The notes: a model not told the origin generated them from the sequence alone. Shown: positions 1-9,140, counted from the first letter of the stretch. The stretch: 64,000 nucleotides of DNA from Actinoalloteichus_B caeruleus (GCF_000718005.1 NZ_JODV01000021.1); one strand, 5' to 3'. Program-made: numbers and translations.

Positions 1-840
1 CGTTGGAGTACGAGGAACGACACTGGCGACAGGCCACAGCGGTCTGAACGTACACGAGCGTGGGAGGCACGGCCTCCAACACCACCGGGGCGGTCCAGGT
101 TGCCCCCGACGCGCGTCGCACCGGGCGGCAGGACCGCACCGAGCATCGGGGGGAGCCGGGGCAAGGCCCCGCCAGCCCGCCCGGGTCGTTCTCCCACGGC
201 ACCACCGGTCCGGCGGTCGCGCGGGAAGCGCCGCTCCGTGGGCCCCGCCCGACCGGCACCCCGCCGACCGGTGATCCCGGGCGGGCGGAGCGGGACGGTC
301 CCACCCTGACCAGCCCGGTACTCCGGCCACTCCCGCCCCGGTTCGCCGGCGGAACCCCGCCGCCCCAGCACGGGAGACCCGTCCAGATCGTCTCGGATGC
401 CCCGTGCCGCCACGGCCCGGGGGCACGGGCGCGTCAGCACGCCCTCCACCCGTCGTCGCGGTGATACCCCTTCCGCGCCAGTGCGACGACCGGCGGACCC
501 GGTGGCCAGTGGCCGGTGCCCGGAGGCCACGAACCCACCCCACCCTCGGAACTCCTGCCGCCATTCCCTGGCGGCCTGCCAGGCCCCATCCCCTCCGCCG
601 TCGCGTCCCGGGCGGCAGGGGACATCCGCCGTCGCGACCCCACCCGGACCCGGCAGGGGAGGAGCGCGACCAGACCCGCCTCGCGGTGCGGTTCCAATCC
701 ACCCCGACAACCGTGGTTCCGGTCCCGCCGCTGCTCCCCGGGCGAGGGAGCACGCCGTTCCCCGGGGGACCCCGCGCACCCACGGTGGCACTTCACGTGT
801 AATGTCACCCTGACAGGTGAAACTGGGGTAGTGGAGGGGG
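1..840. other. gene-poor left edge
   Basis: About 800 bases where every long open frame has proline/arginine-rich, unstructured translation typical of GC-rich noncoding DNA. I see no recognisable domain, tRNA or rRNA. The last 40 bases carry the inverted repeat and ribosome binding site of the next gene. Confidence 0.5.
805..820. promoter_or_regulatory. inverted repeat, possible operator
   Basis: TCACC (805-809), spacer CTGACA, GGTGA (816-820). It lies about 20 bases before the TTG start of the winged-helix regulator, so autoregulation is a reasonable inference. Short arms keep confidence low. Confidence 0.35.
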
Positions 841-1203
841 TTGCCTCTGAACAGCGCGGAACTGCTCGCGGCACTCGCGGCCCTCGGTCACGTCCAGCGC
901 CTCCGCGTCATCGAGGAACTGGCGGCTGGTCGCGTGCACGTCAGCGAGCTGGCGAGGCGCCTGGGGTTGTCTCGTCCCCTGCTCTACATGCACCTCGAAC
1001 GGCTGGAGAAGGCCGGGATCGTCACCGGTGCCCTGGAACTCTCAGCCGACGGCAAGGCGATGAAGTACTTCGAGCTGACGCCCTTCGAGTTTCGCCTCAA
1101 CGTCGACACCGTCCGCCAGGCCCTGCGGGCCGACCAGGACGCGTCTCCCGGTACATCGGGCAACGAGGAAGGCCCTACGGACATGGAGGACACATCCACA
1201 TGA
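841..1203 (+). CDS. winged helix-turn-helix (ArsR-like) regulator
   Basis: A 120-residue protein. Residues 5-85 read as a compact winged helix: helices over LLAALAALGHVQRLRV, a recognition region VSELARRLGLSRPLLYMHL, and a beta-wing around residues 58-80. The last 25 residues are an acidic, low-complexity tail. Start TTG 841 was chosen because GGAGGGGG sits directly before it and the HTH begins immediately; no ATG lies upstream in frame close by. The stop overlaps the next start as ATGA, so the two are translationally coupled. No metal-binding cysteines of classic ArsR proteins are present, so a metal sensor is unlikely. Probable role: DNA-binding regulator of its own operon with the downstream membrane proteins. 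Confidence 0.8.
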   Translation: MPLNSAELLAALAALGHVQRLRVIEELAAGRVHVSELARRLGLSRPLLYMHLERLEKAGIVTGALELSADGKAMKYFELTPFEFRLNVDTVRQALRADQDASPGTSGNEEGPTDMEDTST

Positions 1204-1433
1204 TCGGCGCTGTCATCGCCATCTCGATCGTGCTGATCGTCATCGGTGGGCTCTCGCTGAGCCTCGTCTCCTACTTCCGGTTGCAGCGCCACCGGGCGGA
1301 CGCCGTGGCGATGGCCCACTACCGCAAGCTCGCGGAGGAAGCCGTCGCCAACCAGGCGATGCTCCGGGGGGAGCTCGCGGAGCTGGCGGCCAGGCTGGGA
1401 GCGGTCGAGAAACTGCTGCGGAGCGTGGAGTGA
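1200..1433 (+). CDS. small single-helix membrane protein
   Basis: 77 residues from ATG 1200, which overlaps the preceding stop. Residues 2-27 are a hydrophobic helix (IGAVIAISIVLIVIGGLSLS), followed by a basic stretch RLQRHR and an amphipathic, probably coiled-coil helix to the end. A longer in-frame extension upstream runs through the regulator gene out of frame and is not credible. The next gene starts inside its stop (GTGA), giving a tight three-gene unit. The helix plus coiled coil suggests an adaptor between the membrane and a soluble partner, perhaps the sensor-domain protein; that is inference. No named family recognised. Confidence 0.7.
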   Translation: MIGAVIAISIVLIVIGGLSLSLVSYFRLQRHRADAVAMAHYRKLAEEAVANQAMLRGELAELAARLGAVEKLLRSVE

Positions 1434-2176
1434 GCACGAATGAACCGACAGCGCCCGCGTCACCGGCGATGGCGCTGTTCACCCGAGAAAGCTGGTGGGC
1501 CCTCGCCTACCTGATCAGCTACCTGCCGATCGCCGTGGCCTTCATGGCCGTCGCACTGGTGAGCGTGATCGTCTCCTCCGTGCTCAGCATCTTCTGGCTC
1601 GGGTTCCCGCTGCTCCTCGGGGCCGCCCTGCTGATCAGGGGGATGGCGGAGGTGGAGCGGCGCCGGGCGTTCCTGGTTGCCCGGCGCGTCGAGAGCGCCT
1701 ACCGGCCCGTCACCGCTCCCGGCATCATCAGCCAGATCAGGACCCGGTGGACCGACCCGGCCACGTTCCGGAACCTCGCCTACCTCCTGCCGCTGGCGCC
1801 CCTGCTGTTCGTCTTCGACCTCGTCGTCGCGGTCCTGTGGGTGATCCCGGTCGCCGGCATCACCCTGCCGTTGTGGTACTGGTCGATCCCCATCACCTTC
1901 GACGATGGCACCGTCGGCCACGGCATCATGATCGGATACGTCACGGGCCCCGAACACAACCTGTTCGACGGTGGCTTCGGGATCTGGGTCGGTGACCTGC
2001 CCACGGCGCTCCTGGTCATGGCCGTCTGCTTCATCGTGGCCACGATCACCGCCCCGCTCATGGTCCGTGCGGCCAGGGCGCACGCCGCGATCGCCCGATC
2101 CCTCCTCGGGCCAGCGGTCGACCCCCTGGAACCAGCCAGGCGAGTCCTGCGGTCACCAGGCCCGCTCAGCGACTGA
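1430..2176 (+). CDS. membrane sensor-domain protein
   Basis: 248 residues from GTG 1430, coupled to the previous gene. Residues 30-75 and 115-155 are paired hydrophobic segments, a loop with HGIMIGYVTGPEHNLFDGG follows, and a final helix lies at about 185-215. The pattern, including AxLLIRGMAEVERRRA after the first helix pair, matches the putative sensor domain that in Streptomyces precedes histidine kinases. Here no kinase domain follows, so it is a stand-alone sensor. With the winged-helix regulator it could form a simple membrane-signal-to-DNA pathway (inference). Confidence 0.65.
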   Translation: MSTNEPTAPASPAMALFTRESWWALAYLISYLPIAVAFMAVALVSVIVSSVLSIFWLGFPLLLGAALLIRGMAEVERRRAFLVARRVESAYRPVTAPGIISQIRTRWTDPATFRNLAYLLPLAPLLFVFDLVVAVLWVIPVAGITLPLWYWSIPITFDDGTVGHGIMIGYVTGPEHNLFDGGFGIWVGDLPTALLVMAVCFIVATITAPLMVRAARAHAAIARSLLGPAVDPLEPARRVLRSPGPLSD

Positions 2177-2336
2177 CAACGAGGCCGCCCCCGGGCGGCA
2201 CACCACACAGCACCACTCGTGCCACCCATCCCGAACGACGATCGTCCCCCGGCCGCACACCACACCACTGGCACCCCGGCCGGGGGACGACTCCTCAACC
2301 GAGTCCCTCAACTCACTCAAGGAAGGTCGAGATTCT

Positions 2337-2417
2337 ATGACAGATCGACCACCGCGCCGGGGTCGGCGACGAGCGCGTCCGCCCATGCGCACCGTTGGCC
2401 TCCTCCGTCGACGCTGA
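2337..2417 (+). CDS. possible 26-residue arginine-rich peptide
   Basis: ATG 2337 is preceded by AAGGAAGG at a workable distance, and the frame encodes 26 residues, 11 of them arginine, ending VGLLRRR. It lies in the 458-base gap before the desaturase, about 220 bases upstream. It could be a leader peptide or a chance frame. The rest of the gap (2177-2634) shows no gene. Confidence 0.2.
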   Translation: MTDRPPRRGRRRARPPMRTVGLLRRR

Positions 2418-2634
2418 ACCGCGCGCCCGGTCAACCAGGCATTTCTCCGCCACAGACGCACCAGCGCCCACGTCCGGCGCCCGGTGCGACGTGCCCGATT
2501 TCACCAGACCGGCGGTCCACCCACGCCCGGTGACGCCCCGTCGGCACCACCGGGGAACGCGCGACCCCGGCCAGAACCTCGACCGGTCCGCCTCGGTGGA
2601 CCGGACCCGCCCCCTACCCAAGACAGGGAACCCC

Positions 2635-3714
2635 ATGTCCTTCCCCGCAGCCGTCGAGGAGCCCCAGGACGCCTCCGACCGGCGCAGCGACTACAGCGTG
2701 CTCTCCCGCAGGATCCGGGACGCCGGGCTGATGCGTCGACGGCACGGCTACTACACCGCCGTCATCGCCACGAACGTGGCGCTCTACCTGGGAACCTGGG
2801 CCGTCTTCCCGTTCCTCGGCGACTCCTGGTACCAGTTGCTGACCGCCGTCGTCCTCGCCGTGCTGTCCACCCAGATCGCCTTCACCGGGCACGAAGTCGG
2901 CCACCGCCAGATCTTCCGAGGCCGTCGGGCCTCCGAGGTCGCCGGCCTCACCCTGGGCAACCTCGGCATCGGCCTGGGGATCGGGTGGTGGGTGGACAAG
3001 CACAACCGGCACCACAGCCACCCCAACCACGTCGACCGGGACCCCGACATCGCCGAGGGAGCGCTGTCCTGGACCGAACAGCAGGTGGGCAAGACACGAG
3101 GACTCCGCCTGCTGTGGACCAGGTGGCAGGGCCGGCTCTTCTTCCCCCTGCTGCTACTCGCCGGGCTCAACCTGCACGTGTCCTCCTTCCGCGCACTGCC
3201 GACCCTGCCCCCGAGGCGGCGCTGGCTGGAGGGCGGCCTGCTCGTGGTCCACTTCGCCGCCTACCTCTCCGCGCTCTTCCTCGTCCTCTCGCCCGGCAAG
3301 GCCATCGCGTTCTTCTTCGTCCACAAGTGCCTGTTCGGCCTGTACATGGGATCGACGTTCGCCCCCAACCACAAGGGCATGCCCATCCTCCAACCCGGTG
3401 AGAAGATCGACTTCTTCCGCCGCCAGGTCCTCACCTCCCGCAACGTCACGGGTGGTCGGTTCCTGGAATGGGGGCTCGGCGGGCTCAACTACCAGATCGA
3501 GCACCACCTGTTCCCCAGCATGCCCCGACCCGCGTTGCGGCACGCCAGGCCCATCGTGATCGAGTTCTGCCAGGAACGGGGCGTCCCGTACCACGAGACC
3601 AACCTGATCCAGTCGTGGCGGGAGATCCTCACCTACCTCGACGAGGTCGGCAACTCCCGCGCCATCGAACGGGCCGTGCCCGCCGAACACCTCCAGCCGG
3701 CCCAACGCCGGTAG
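2635..3714 (+). CDS. membrane fatty acid desaturase
   Basis: 359 residues from ATG 2635. It has the three histidine boxes of the membrane-bound acyl desaturases: HEVGH at 86-90, HNRHHSHPNH at 123-132 and QIEHHLFP at 287-294. The Q-x-x-H-H form of box three is typical of the delta-6/delta-5 front-end and acyl-lipid group. Hydrophobic spans lie at about 42-80, 168-185 and 202-245. Expected reaction: oxygen-dependent introduction of a cis double bond into membrane acyl chains using a di-iron centre, with ferredoxin as electron donor. No cytochrome b5 domain is fused and no ferredoxin gene is adjacent. A longer frame upstream is not used because it lacks similarity and hydrophobic order. Confidence 0.9.
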   Translation: MSFPAAVEEPQDASDRRSDYSVLSRRIRDAGLMRRRHGYYTAVIATNVALYLGTWAVFPFLGDSWYQLLTAVVLAVLSTQIAFTGHEVGHRQIFRGRRASEVAGLTLGNLGIGLGIGWWVDKHNRHHSHPNHVDRDPDIAEGALSWTEQQVGKTRGLRLLWTRWQGRLFFPLLLLAGLNLHVSSFRALPTLPPRRRWLEGGLLVVHFAAYLSALFLVLSPGKAIAFFFVHKCLFGLYMGSTFAPNHKGMPILQPGEKIDFFRRQVLTSRNVTGGRFLEWGLGGLNYQIEHHLFPSMPRPALRHARPIVIEFCQERGVPYHETNLIQSWREILTYLDEVGNSRAIERAVPAEHLQPAQRR

Positions 3715-3832
3715 CGCCGCGCCCGGCACCGTCGACGGACACGTCGTTCGCCGGCGGTGCCGTCGCGTCCCGGGCGGGGGACGGGCTCCACCGGCCTTCA
3801 GTATCCTTGCGCGGTCCCGACGGAGTGAACCC

Positions 3833-4885
3833 TTGGTGGAACAGAAGCGCATGAGGCGTTACGGCATCCTGATCCTTCCCGCTGCGAACAAGGTCTACAC
3901 CGGGGCGTCGGTGGAACTGACCAGGGCCGAACTCGCGGTCTTCGGTGACCGCCTGTTCCCCGGCCGCCTCACCGGCATCGATACCCGCCGCCTTGGCGGT
4001 GTGGACTACGTCACCTTCGACGCGGACGAGCTCTCGGAGGAGGACCTCAACCGCCTGGCGAACCTGTCCTCCCGCTACGCCCTCTTCGAACTGCGGGACG
4101 ACCTGCTGCTCCCGCTGGACGCCCACCCCGAGGACCGCTTCGACGACGACCTCCTCACCATCCCGAAGTACGTGGGCAAGACCAACGAACTGTTCACGAA
4201 ACTCCTGCTCAACGTCACCCTGCTCTCCTCCGACCTGGCCGCCGAGTGGGGACGGCGGAAGCTCCGCGTGCTCGACCCGCTCGCCGGGCGCGGCACCACC
4301 CTGAGCCAGGCCCTGACGTACGGCTTCGACGCGCTCGGCGTCGAAGCGGACGGCAAGCACGTCGACGCCTACGCGGCCTTCCTCCGCACCTGGCTCAAGC
4401 GCAAGCGCGTCAAGCACCACGCGGAGATCACCAGGATCCGACGCGACAAGAAGCAGATCGGCCGACGCCTCCACGCCGAGATCGGCGTCGACCGGGAGAG
4501 TTACAAGGCGGGGGAGCGGCTCACCCTCGACCTGGTGCACGCCGACACCCTGCGCGCGGCGGAGTTCTTCCCCGACCGGTCGGTGGACCTGATCGTCACC
4601 GACGCCCCCTACGGCGTGCAGCACGGCAGCAGGGACCGCACTGACGGCCTCACCCGCAGCCCGCTGGAACTCCTCAACGCCGCCGTCCCCGGGTGGTGCC
4701 GCCTCCTTCGCGCCGGTGGCGCGGTGGGGATCTCCTGGAACACGTACGGGGCCGGGCGGGACGAGATCGCGGCGATCCTGTCCGACAACGGGCTGCGGGT
4801 GTGCGACACCCCCGCCCACCACGGCTTCCGGCACCGGGTAGACCAGGCCATCACCCGGGACCTGATCGTCGCCACCAAAGCCTGA
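3833..4885 (+). CDS. TRM11/DNA N6-type methyltransferase family protein
   Basis: 350 residues from TTG 3833; GTG 3836 or ATG 3851 are possible. SAM-binding motif I is DPLAGRGTT (148-156) and the catalytic motif IV is DAPYGV (257-262), a DPPY-type signature of exocyclic amine methyltransferases acting on RNA or DNA. The N-terminal ~120 residues have the YGILILPAANKVY start typical of actinobacterial relatives and resemble an RNA-recognition module. There is no restriction gene nearby, so a tRNA or other RNA guanine-N2-type substrate is more likely than a restriction-modification role; this is inference. A -10-like GTATCCT at 3801-3807 lies upstream. Confidence 0.8.
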   Translation: MVEQKRMRRYGILILPAANKVYTGASVELTRAELAVFGDRLFPGRLTGIDTRRLGGVDYVTFDADELSEEDLNRLANLSSRYALFELRDDLLLPLDAHPEDRFDDDLLTIPKYVGKTNELFTKLLLNVTLLSSDLAAEWGRRKLRVLDPLAGRGTTLSQALTYGFDALGVEADGKHVDAYAAFLRTWLKRKRVKHHAEITRIRRDKKQIGRRLHAEIGVDRESYKAGERLTLDLVHADTLRAAEFFPDRSVDLIVTDAPYGVQHGSRDRTDGLTRSPLELLNAAVPGWCRLLRAGGAVGISWNTYGAGRDEIAAILSDNGLRVCDTPAHHGFRHRVDQAITRDLIVATKA

Positions 4886-5325
4886 CGCGTCGGACCCCCG
4901 TGCGGGTGGCGGGCTGGGACATGCCCACGCGGGGCGCGGCGCCCGTCGGGACCACCACGGGATCCGCGTGGACGCTCCGGTCGACGGCCGCTCCCCGCCG
5001 GCCGCACTCAACCAGGCCCTCGATGACCCCGGCCAGCGTCCCCGAGGGCCTGACCGGTAACGGCCAACAGCCCGTTCCGAGGTCACCCCGGACCCGCGGG
5101 GGCCCTGACCTGCGACAACACCGGTCGAACGGTGCCCGGCCGACCCGGTCACCCGCCCCGCGATCAGCTATCACTAGGTCGGGAAGCGGTTTCTCGGCAG
5201 ATCCAGACCAGGACGGCTCCCCGAACCCGTGACGACGCCGGGAACGGGACGCCGAACCGAGGAGAACCCAGGGACCGCCCGACACCGTGACAACCTGCCC
5301 CTGATCCGGGAAAGGGCCCAACGCA
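4886..5325. other. 440-base intergenic region before the lyase
   Basis: No coding frame with believable composition. A less GC-rich patch around 5163-5180 (ATCAGCTATCACTAGG) may contain the promoter of the secreted lyase. No clear operator seen. Confidence 0.4.
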
Positions 5326-7275
5326 ATGACGCGTGCACGAAGATCACTACTCGCGCTGGTGGCCGGAAGCGCCCTCGTGGTGTCCGCCGGCAGCGCCGCC
5401 GCACTCGACGACCCAGCCGGAGCGGACCGGTCGGCCGCACCGGCCGGCTCCGCCACGACCGGGGACGCCACCCCGGCTCGGCAGGCCGAACGCCTGGACC
5501 GGGGACTGCTTGCCGTCCCCACCGAGGACGGGGTCCTGGTGAGCTGGCGCCTGTTCGGCACCGACCCGCAGGACCTCGGCTTCCACCTGTTCCGCGACGG
5601 CCGGAAGATCAACCGCCAGCCCATCCGCTCCAGCACCAACTTCCTCGATCCCGACGGTGCCCCCGGGGCCACCTACGAGCTGCTGCCACTCGGCCAGGGT
5701 GGGCGCGCCGCGTCGGAGACGACCACTGCCCTGGCCGAGGCGCACTTCGACATCCCGCTGAACAAGCCCGAAGGCGGCACGACCCCGGACGGGGGCGAGT
5801 TCGAGTACCGGATCAACGACGCCAGCGTCGGCGACCTCAACGGCGACGGCCAGTACGACATCGTCGTCAAGTGGGAGCCCACCAACGCGCAGGACAACTC
5901 CCGATCCGGCTACACCGGTGAGGTGTTCCTCGACGCCTACACCCTCGAGGGCGAACAGCTCTGGCGGCTCGGGCTCGGACCCAACATCCGCGCCGGAGCG
6001 CACTACACGCAGTTCCTGGTGTACGACTTCGACGGTGACGGCCGCGCCGAGGTCGTCCTGCGCACCGCCGACGGCGCGGTGGACGGCCTCGGCCAGGTCA
6101 TCGGCGACCCCGACGCGGACTACCGGAACTCCTCCGGCTACGTCCTCACCGGCCCGGAGTTCCTGACCGTTTTCGACGGGCTCACCGGTGAGGCGGTGGA
6201 GACCGTCGACTTCGAGCCGGCACGCGGCGACATCTGCCAGTGGGGTGACTGCTACGGCAACCGGGGTGACCGGTTCCTCGCCGCCGTCGCCTACCTGGAC
6301 GGTGAACGCCCCAGCATCATGATGTCCAGGGGCTACTACGAGAAGACCGTGCTGGCCGCCTACGACTGGCGCGACGGGGAACTCACCCAGCGGTGGATCT
6401 TCGACAGCGACGAGCCGGGCAACGGCGCCTACGCCCAACAGGGCAACCACAACCTGAGCGTGGGCGACGTTGACGGCGACGGCCGTGACGAGATCGTGTT
6501 CGGCCAGATGACCATCGACGACGACGGCACCGGTCTCTACTCCACCGGGCTCGGCCACGGCGACGCCATGCACCTGGGCAACCTGGACCCGAGCCGGGAC
6601 GGCCTGGAGGTCTTCGGAGTGCAGGAGAACTCCTCCGCGCCGTACGGCCTGGCGCTGCGCGACGCGGGCAGCGGCGAGGTCCTGTGGGGCGAGCACACCG
6701 GGCGGGACACCGGCCGGGGGACCGCCGGTGACATCGACCCCCGGTTCCCCGGAGCCGAGGCCTGGGCCATCGACGGGGAGTGGAACAGCCCGACCGGCTG
6801 GTTGGTCAGCGCCTCCGGCGAGCTCATCTCCAACAACATCCCCCCGGCGAACTTCGTCGTCTGGTGGGACGGTGACCTCGGCCGGGAGATCCTGGACCAC
6901 GACTTCCGGGAGAGCGACCGCCGGGGAGTGGGCCGGATTGACAAGTGGGACTGGGAGACCGAGACCCTCGTCAACCTGCTCACGCCGACCGGGACCCAGT
7001 CGATCAACGACACCAAGGGCAATCCGAGCCTCCAGGCGGACATCCTCGGCGACTGGCGCGAGGAGGTGCTGTGGCCGACCGAGGACGACACGGCCCTCCG
7101 GGTCTACACGACCACGCACCCCACGGAGCACCGGATCCACACCCTGATGCACGACCCGGTGTACCGGCTCGGGGTGGCCTGGCAGAACGTCGCCTACAAC
7201 CAGCCGCCGCACACCAGCTTCTTCCTGGGTTTCGACATGGAGACCCCGGACCAGCCCAACATCTACTACCCGTGA
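5326..7275 (+). CDS. secreted rhamnogalacturonan lyase, polysaccharide lyase family 11
   Basis: 649 residues. Residues 1-27 are a Sec signal (basic start, LLALVAGSALVVSAGSAAA). The mature protein opens with a small beta domain (LLAVPTEDGVLVSWRLFGTD, LGFHLFRDGRKI) and then an eight-bladed propeller with repeated acidic calcium loops such as DLNGDGQYDI, DFDGDGRAE and DVDGDGRDE. This order and length match bacterial YesW-like enzymes, which cleave the rhamnose-galacturonate bond of rhamnogalacturonan I by beta-elimination. It is secreted, acting on plant pectin. No carbohydrate-binding module and no transporter or hydrolase neighbours, so it is a lone scavenging enzyme. A strong terminator follows. 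Confidence 0.93.
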   Translation: MTRARRSLLALVAGSALVVSAGSAAALDDPAGADRSAAPAGSATTGDATPARQAERLDRGLLAVPTEDGVLVSWRLFGTDPQDLGFHLFRDGRKINRQPIRSSTNFLDPDGAPGATYELLPLGQGGRAASETTTALAEAHFDIPLNKPEGGTTPDGGEFEYRINDASVGDLNGDGQYDIVVKWEPTNAQDNSRSGYTGEVFLDAYTLEGEQLWRLGLGPNIRAGAHYTQFLVYDFDGDGRAEVVLRTADGAVDGLGQVIGDPDADYRNSSGYVLTGPEFLTVFDGLTGEAVETVDFEPARGDICQWGDCYGNRGDRFLAAVAYLDGERPSIMMSRGYYEKTVLAAYDWRDGELTQRWIFDSDEPGNGAYAQQGNHNLSVGDVDGDGRDEIVFGQMTIDDDGTGLYSTGLGHGDAMHLGNLDPSRDGLEVFGVQENSSAPYGLALRDAGSGEVLWGEHTGRDTGRGTAGDIDPRFPGAEAWAIDGEWNSPTGWLVSASGELISNNIPPANFVVWWDGDLGREILDHDFRESDRRGVGRIDKWDWETETLVNLLTPTGTQSINDTKGNPSLQADILGDWREEVLWPTEDDTALRVYTTTHPTEHRIHTLMHDPVYRLGVAWQNVAYNQPPHTSFFLGFDMETPDQPNIYYP

Positions 7276-7292
7276 CCCGTTGACCAGCGGTT

Positions 7293-7327
7293 CCGTGTCG
7301 GGGAGCCACGTCGGCTCCCCGACACGG
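7293..7327 (+). terminator. strong hairpin terminator after lyase gene
   Basis: Perfect 15-base-pair stem, CCGTGTCGGGGAGCC (7293-7307) with its complement at 7313-7327 and loop ACGTC, 17 bases after the lyase stop. No T-run follows, which is common for actinomycete hairpins. Confidence 0.85.
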
Positions 7328-7414
7328 GAGGTACCGCCCGGATCCGCCCCGTCAGTCGCACATCTCGTGCGGCACGGCGGACGAACACCGGTCCGAGTGG
7401 CACGGTGCGGTGGC

Positions 7415-7486
7415 GGCTCGGTCCTCGGGACCACCCGGAGCAGCGCGGTCGGTGGGGGAGTGGCAGCGGACCCCGAGGACCGAGCC
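7415..7486. repeat. long inverted repeat with 42-base spacer
   Basis: GGCTCGGTCCTCGGG (7415-7429) is the exact reverse complement of 7472-7486. It lies between the lyase terminator and the kinase gene, 135 bases before the kinase start. It could be a second hairpin, a leader attenuator of the resistance-type kinase or a protein site; no evidence separates these. Confidence 0.6.
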
Positions 7487-7620
7487 GTAGGTGCTCCTCC
7501 TGGCCCCGGCGCGGCCCTGTGGGCGGTGCACCGCGGTGCTCTCGGATGCGCGTCCCGGACAGCGCGACACGGGGGAGGTGGGTGGGAGGTGCCTGGCTGA
7601 GGTGTCCCCACCGGGCAAGG

Positions 7621-8520
7621 ATGGTCAGCGTGATCGTTCCCGATGAGTTCGCGGAGTGGCGCTCACGTGTCGACGGCGAGGAGGGCCGCAGCTGGGTGGC
7701 GGCGCTGCCCGAGCTGGTCCGCCAGCTGTGCGTTGACTGGGGGCTGACCCTTGACGACACACCGCCGGAACATGGTGGTTCCGGCCTGGTGGTGATGGCG
7801 CACCGTCGGCACCAGGCCTGCGCGCTCAAACTGAGCTGGCCGACCGGCACCACCGCGGCCGAGGCGCGAGCACTGCGCACCTGGGATGGCGCCGGGGCCG
7901 TCCGGCTGCTCGGAGCCAGGCCGGATATCGGCGGGCTGCTGATGGAACGGCTGAACCAGCGGCGCAGCCTGCGCGGCCTTGGCCTGTGGGAGGCGGCCGA
8001 GGTGGCGGGCACGCTCCTGCGTCGCCTCGCGGTGCCGGCACCACCCGGGCTGCGCTCACTGAGCGAGATCGCCGACGACATGGTGGAGCGCCTCCCGTCT
8101 CGGCAGCGGACGCTGGGCGACCCCATTCCGCCGGCCTGGCTCGACACGGCGCGAGGCCTCGCCGCTGACCTCGGGGCGGAGGACCACGGCACGCTCATCC
8201 ACGCCGACCTGCACTACGGCAACGTCCTGGCGGGCGAACGCGAGCCGTGGCTGGCGGTGGATCCTCGTCCGGTGCGGGGCCGCCCGGAGTTCTCCGTGCC
8301 CGAACTGTTGTGGACCAGGGCGGACGACGACGCCATCGGCTCTGATGCCGACCTGCGCCGCCTGCTGGCCATGCTCGTGGACACCGGGGAGCTGGAGCCT
8401 CGCGCGGCGCACGGCTGGGCGGTGGCGCGGTGCGTGGACTACTGGCTGTGGGGCCTGGAGAACGGCCTCACCACGGACCCGGTCCGCTGCCATCGCGTCC
8501 TGGGCGCATTGCTCGGCTGA
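7621..8520 (+). CDS. APH(6)/hydroxyurea-kinase-type aminoglycoside phosphotransferase
   Basis: 299 residues from ATG 7621. The C-lobe has the kinase-like catalytic loop HADLHYGNVL (194-203, D196 base, N201 metal ligand) and the metal aspartate in AVDPRPVRGRPEF (D214). The phrase DPRPVRGRPEFSVPELLW is characteristic of the streptomycin-6-phosphotransferase / hydroxyurea phosphotransferase family. The N-lobe lysine is in ACALKLSW. Predicted role: ATP-dependent phosphorylation of an aminocyclitol or related antibiotic in the cytoplasm. It is single, with its own leader region. Substrate cannot be told from sequence. Confidence 0.85.
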   Translation: MVSVIVPDEFAEWRSRVDGEEGRSWVAALPELVRQLCVDWGLTLDDTPPEHGGSGLVVMAHRRHQACALKLSWPTGTTAAEARALRTWDGAGAVRLLGARPDIGGLLMERLNQRRSLRGLGLWEAAEVAGTLLRRLAVPAPPGLRSLSEIADDMVERLPSRQRTLGDPIPPAWLDTARGLAADLGAEDHGTLIHADLHYGNVLAGEREPWLAVDPRPVRGRPEFSVPELLWTRADDDAIGSDADLRRLLAMLVDTGELEPRAAHGWAVARCVDYWLWGLENGLTTDPVRCHRVLGALLG

Positions 8521-8610
8521 GCACCAGGGTCGCTGCTCCGTGGTCTGGAGTAGGCGATGGCGCGGCAAATACCGCCACTAAGCCCCCAATTCGTCGACCC
8601 GATCCATCAT

Positions 8611-8638
8611 TTCAGTGTTGGATGAATCCAACACTGAA
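8611..8638. terminator. AT-containing perfect hairpin between convergent genes
   Basis: TTCAGTGTTGGAT (8611-8623), GA, then the exact reverse complement (8626-8638). It folds as a 12-base-pair stem with loop TGAA. It stands in the 200-base gap between the converging kinase and DUF3140 genes, so a bidirectional terminator is the simplest reading, although the near-perfect palindrome could also be a protein site. Confidence 0.6.
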
Positions 8639-8651
8639 CCCACGCACGAAT

Positions 8652-8670
8652 CTCCCCACCACACGGGGAG
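8652..8670. terminator. second short hairpin
   Basis: CTCCCC (8652-8657), loop ACCACAC, GGGGAG (8665-8670), 50 bases before the DUF3140 stop. Probably the terminator of the minus-strand gene. Confidence 0.4.
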
Positions 8671-8719
8671 GAGATCCAGCATCCCTACCCCAGGCCTCCC
8701 ACCGTCGACGAGGCCCGGC

Positions 8720-9058
8720 TCAGACGGGTTTCAGGGGATCGTGCCCGATCGACATCAGCCGGTGCCGCCAGCCCGACTGGCCGCTGGTGGGCTCCAGGTC
8801 GTCGCGGCGTTCGGCGTGGACTCGTTCCACGACCCGGCGCATGACATGGAGGTCGCCGTCCTCGAGGTCGGTCCTGCGCTTGTTGAGGATGCGCAGCACC
8901 TCCTGGCCGGTCGGCGTTCCCGACTGGTCAGGGAACTCCTCAGCGGTCTCCCCTGCCGATCTGGTCCGAAGCCACTCGCTGAGTTCACGGGAGGACATGT
9001 TCACCACCCGGTGGAATTCGTTCCAGAGGGCGTCACTCTCGTGCGTGTGCTCGGCCAT
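8720..9058 (-). CDS. DUF3140 domain protein
   Basis: 112 residues from ATG 9058 with GGGAGGAGG about 12 bases upstream; an in-frame start 24 bases earlier would place the RBS inside the gene. The core ALWNEFHRVVNMSSRELSEWL (residues 10-30) followed by a glycine/glutamate linker and a helical KRRTDLEDGDLHVMRRVVERVHAE segment is the DUF3140 pattern. Members are small, soluble, helical proteins of unknown function, often near plant-associated or stress genes in actinomycetes. It is preceded by a terminator, so it has its own promoter. Function unknown. Confidence 0.8.
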   Translation of the reverse strand: MAEHTHESDALWNEFHRVVNMSSRELSEWLRTRSAGETAEEFPDQSGTPTGQEVLRILNKRRTDLEDGDLHVMRRVVERVHAERRDDLEPTSGQSGWRHRLMSIGHDPLKPV

Positions 9059-9140
9059 GATCGTCGGCCTCCTCCCGTGCACGGTGTGCTGCCGGCGCGG
9101 TCGCCACCACGCTCAGCACCGTTCACCGGGGGTGGTACCC

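Noticed and set aside
1..840. Coding frames at the left edge
   Set aside because: Proline/arginine-rich in every frame, without RBS or domain; treated as intergenic.
5347..7611. Long minus-strand frame opposite the rhamnogalacturonan lyase
   Set aside because: Low-complexity Val/Asp/Gly translation without domains; the plus-strand gene has signal peptide and family motifs.
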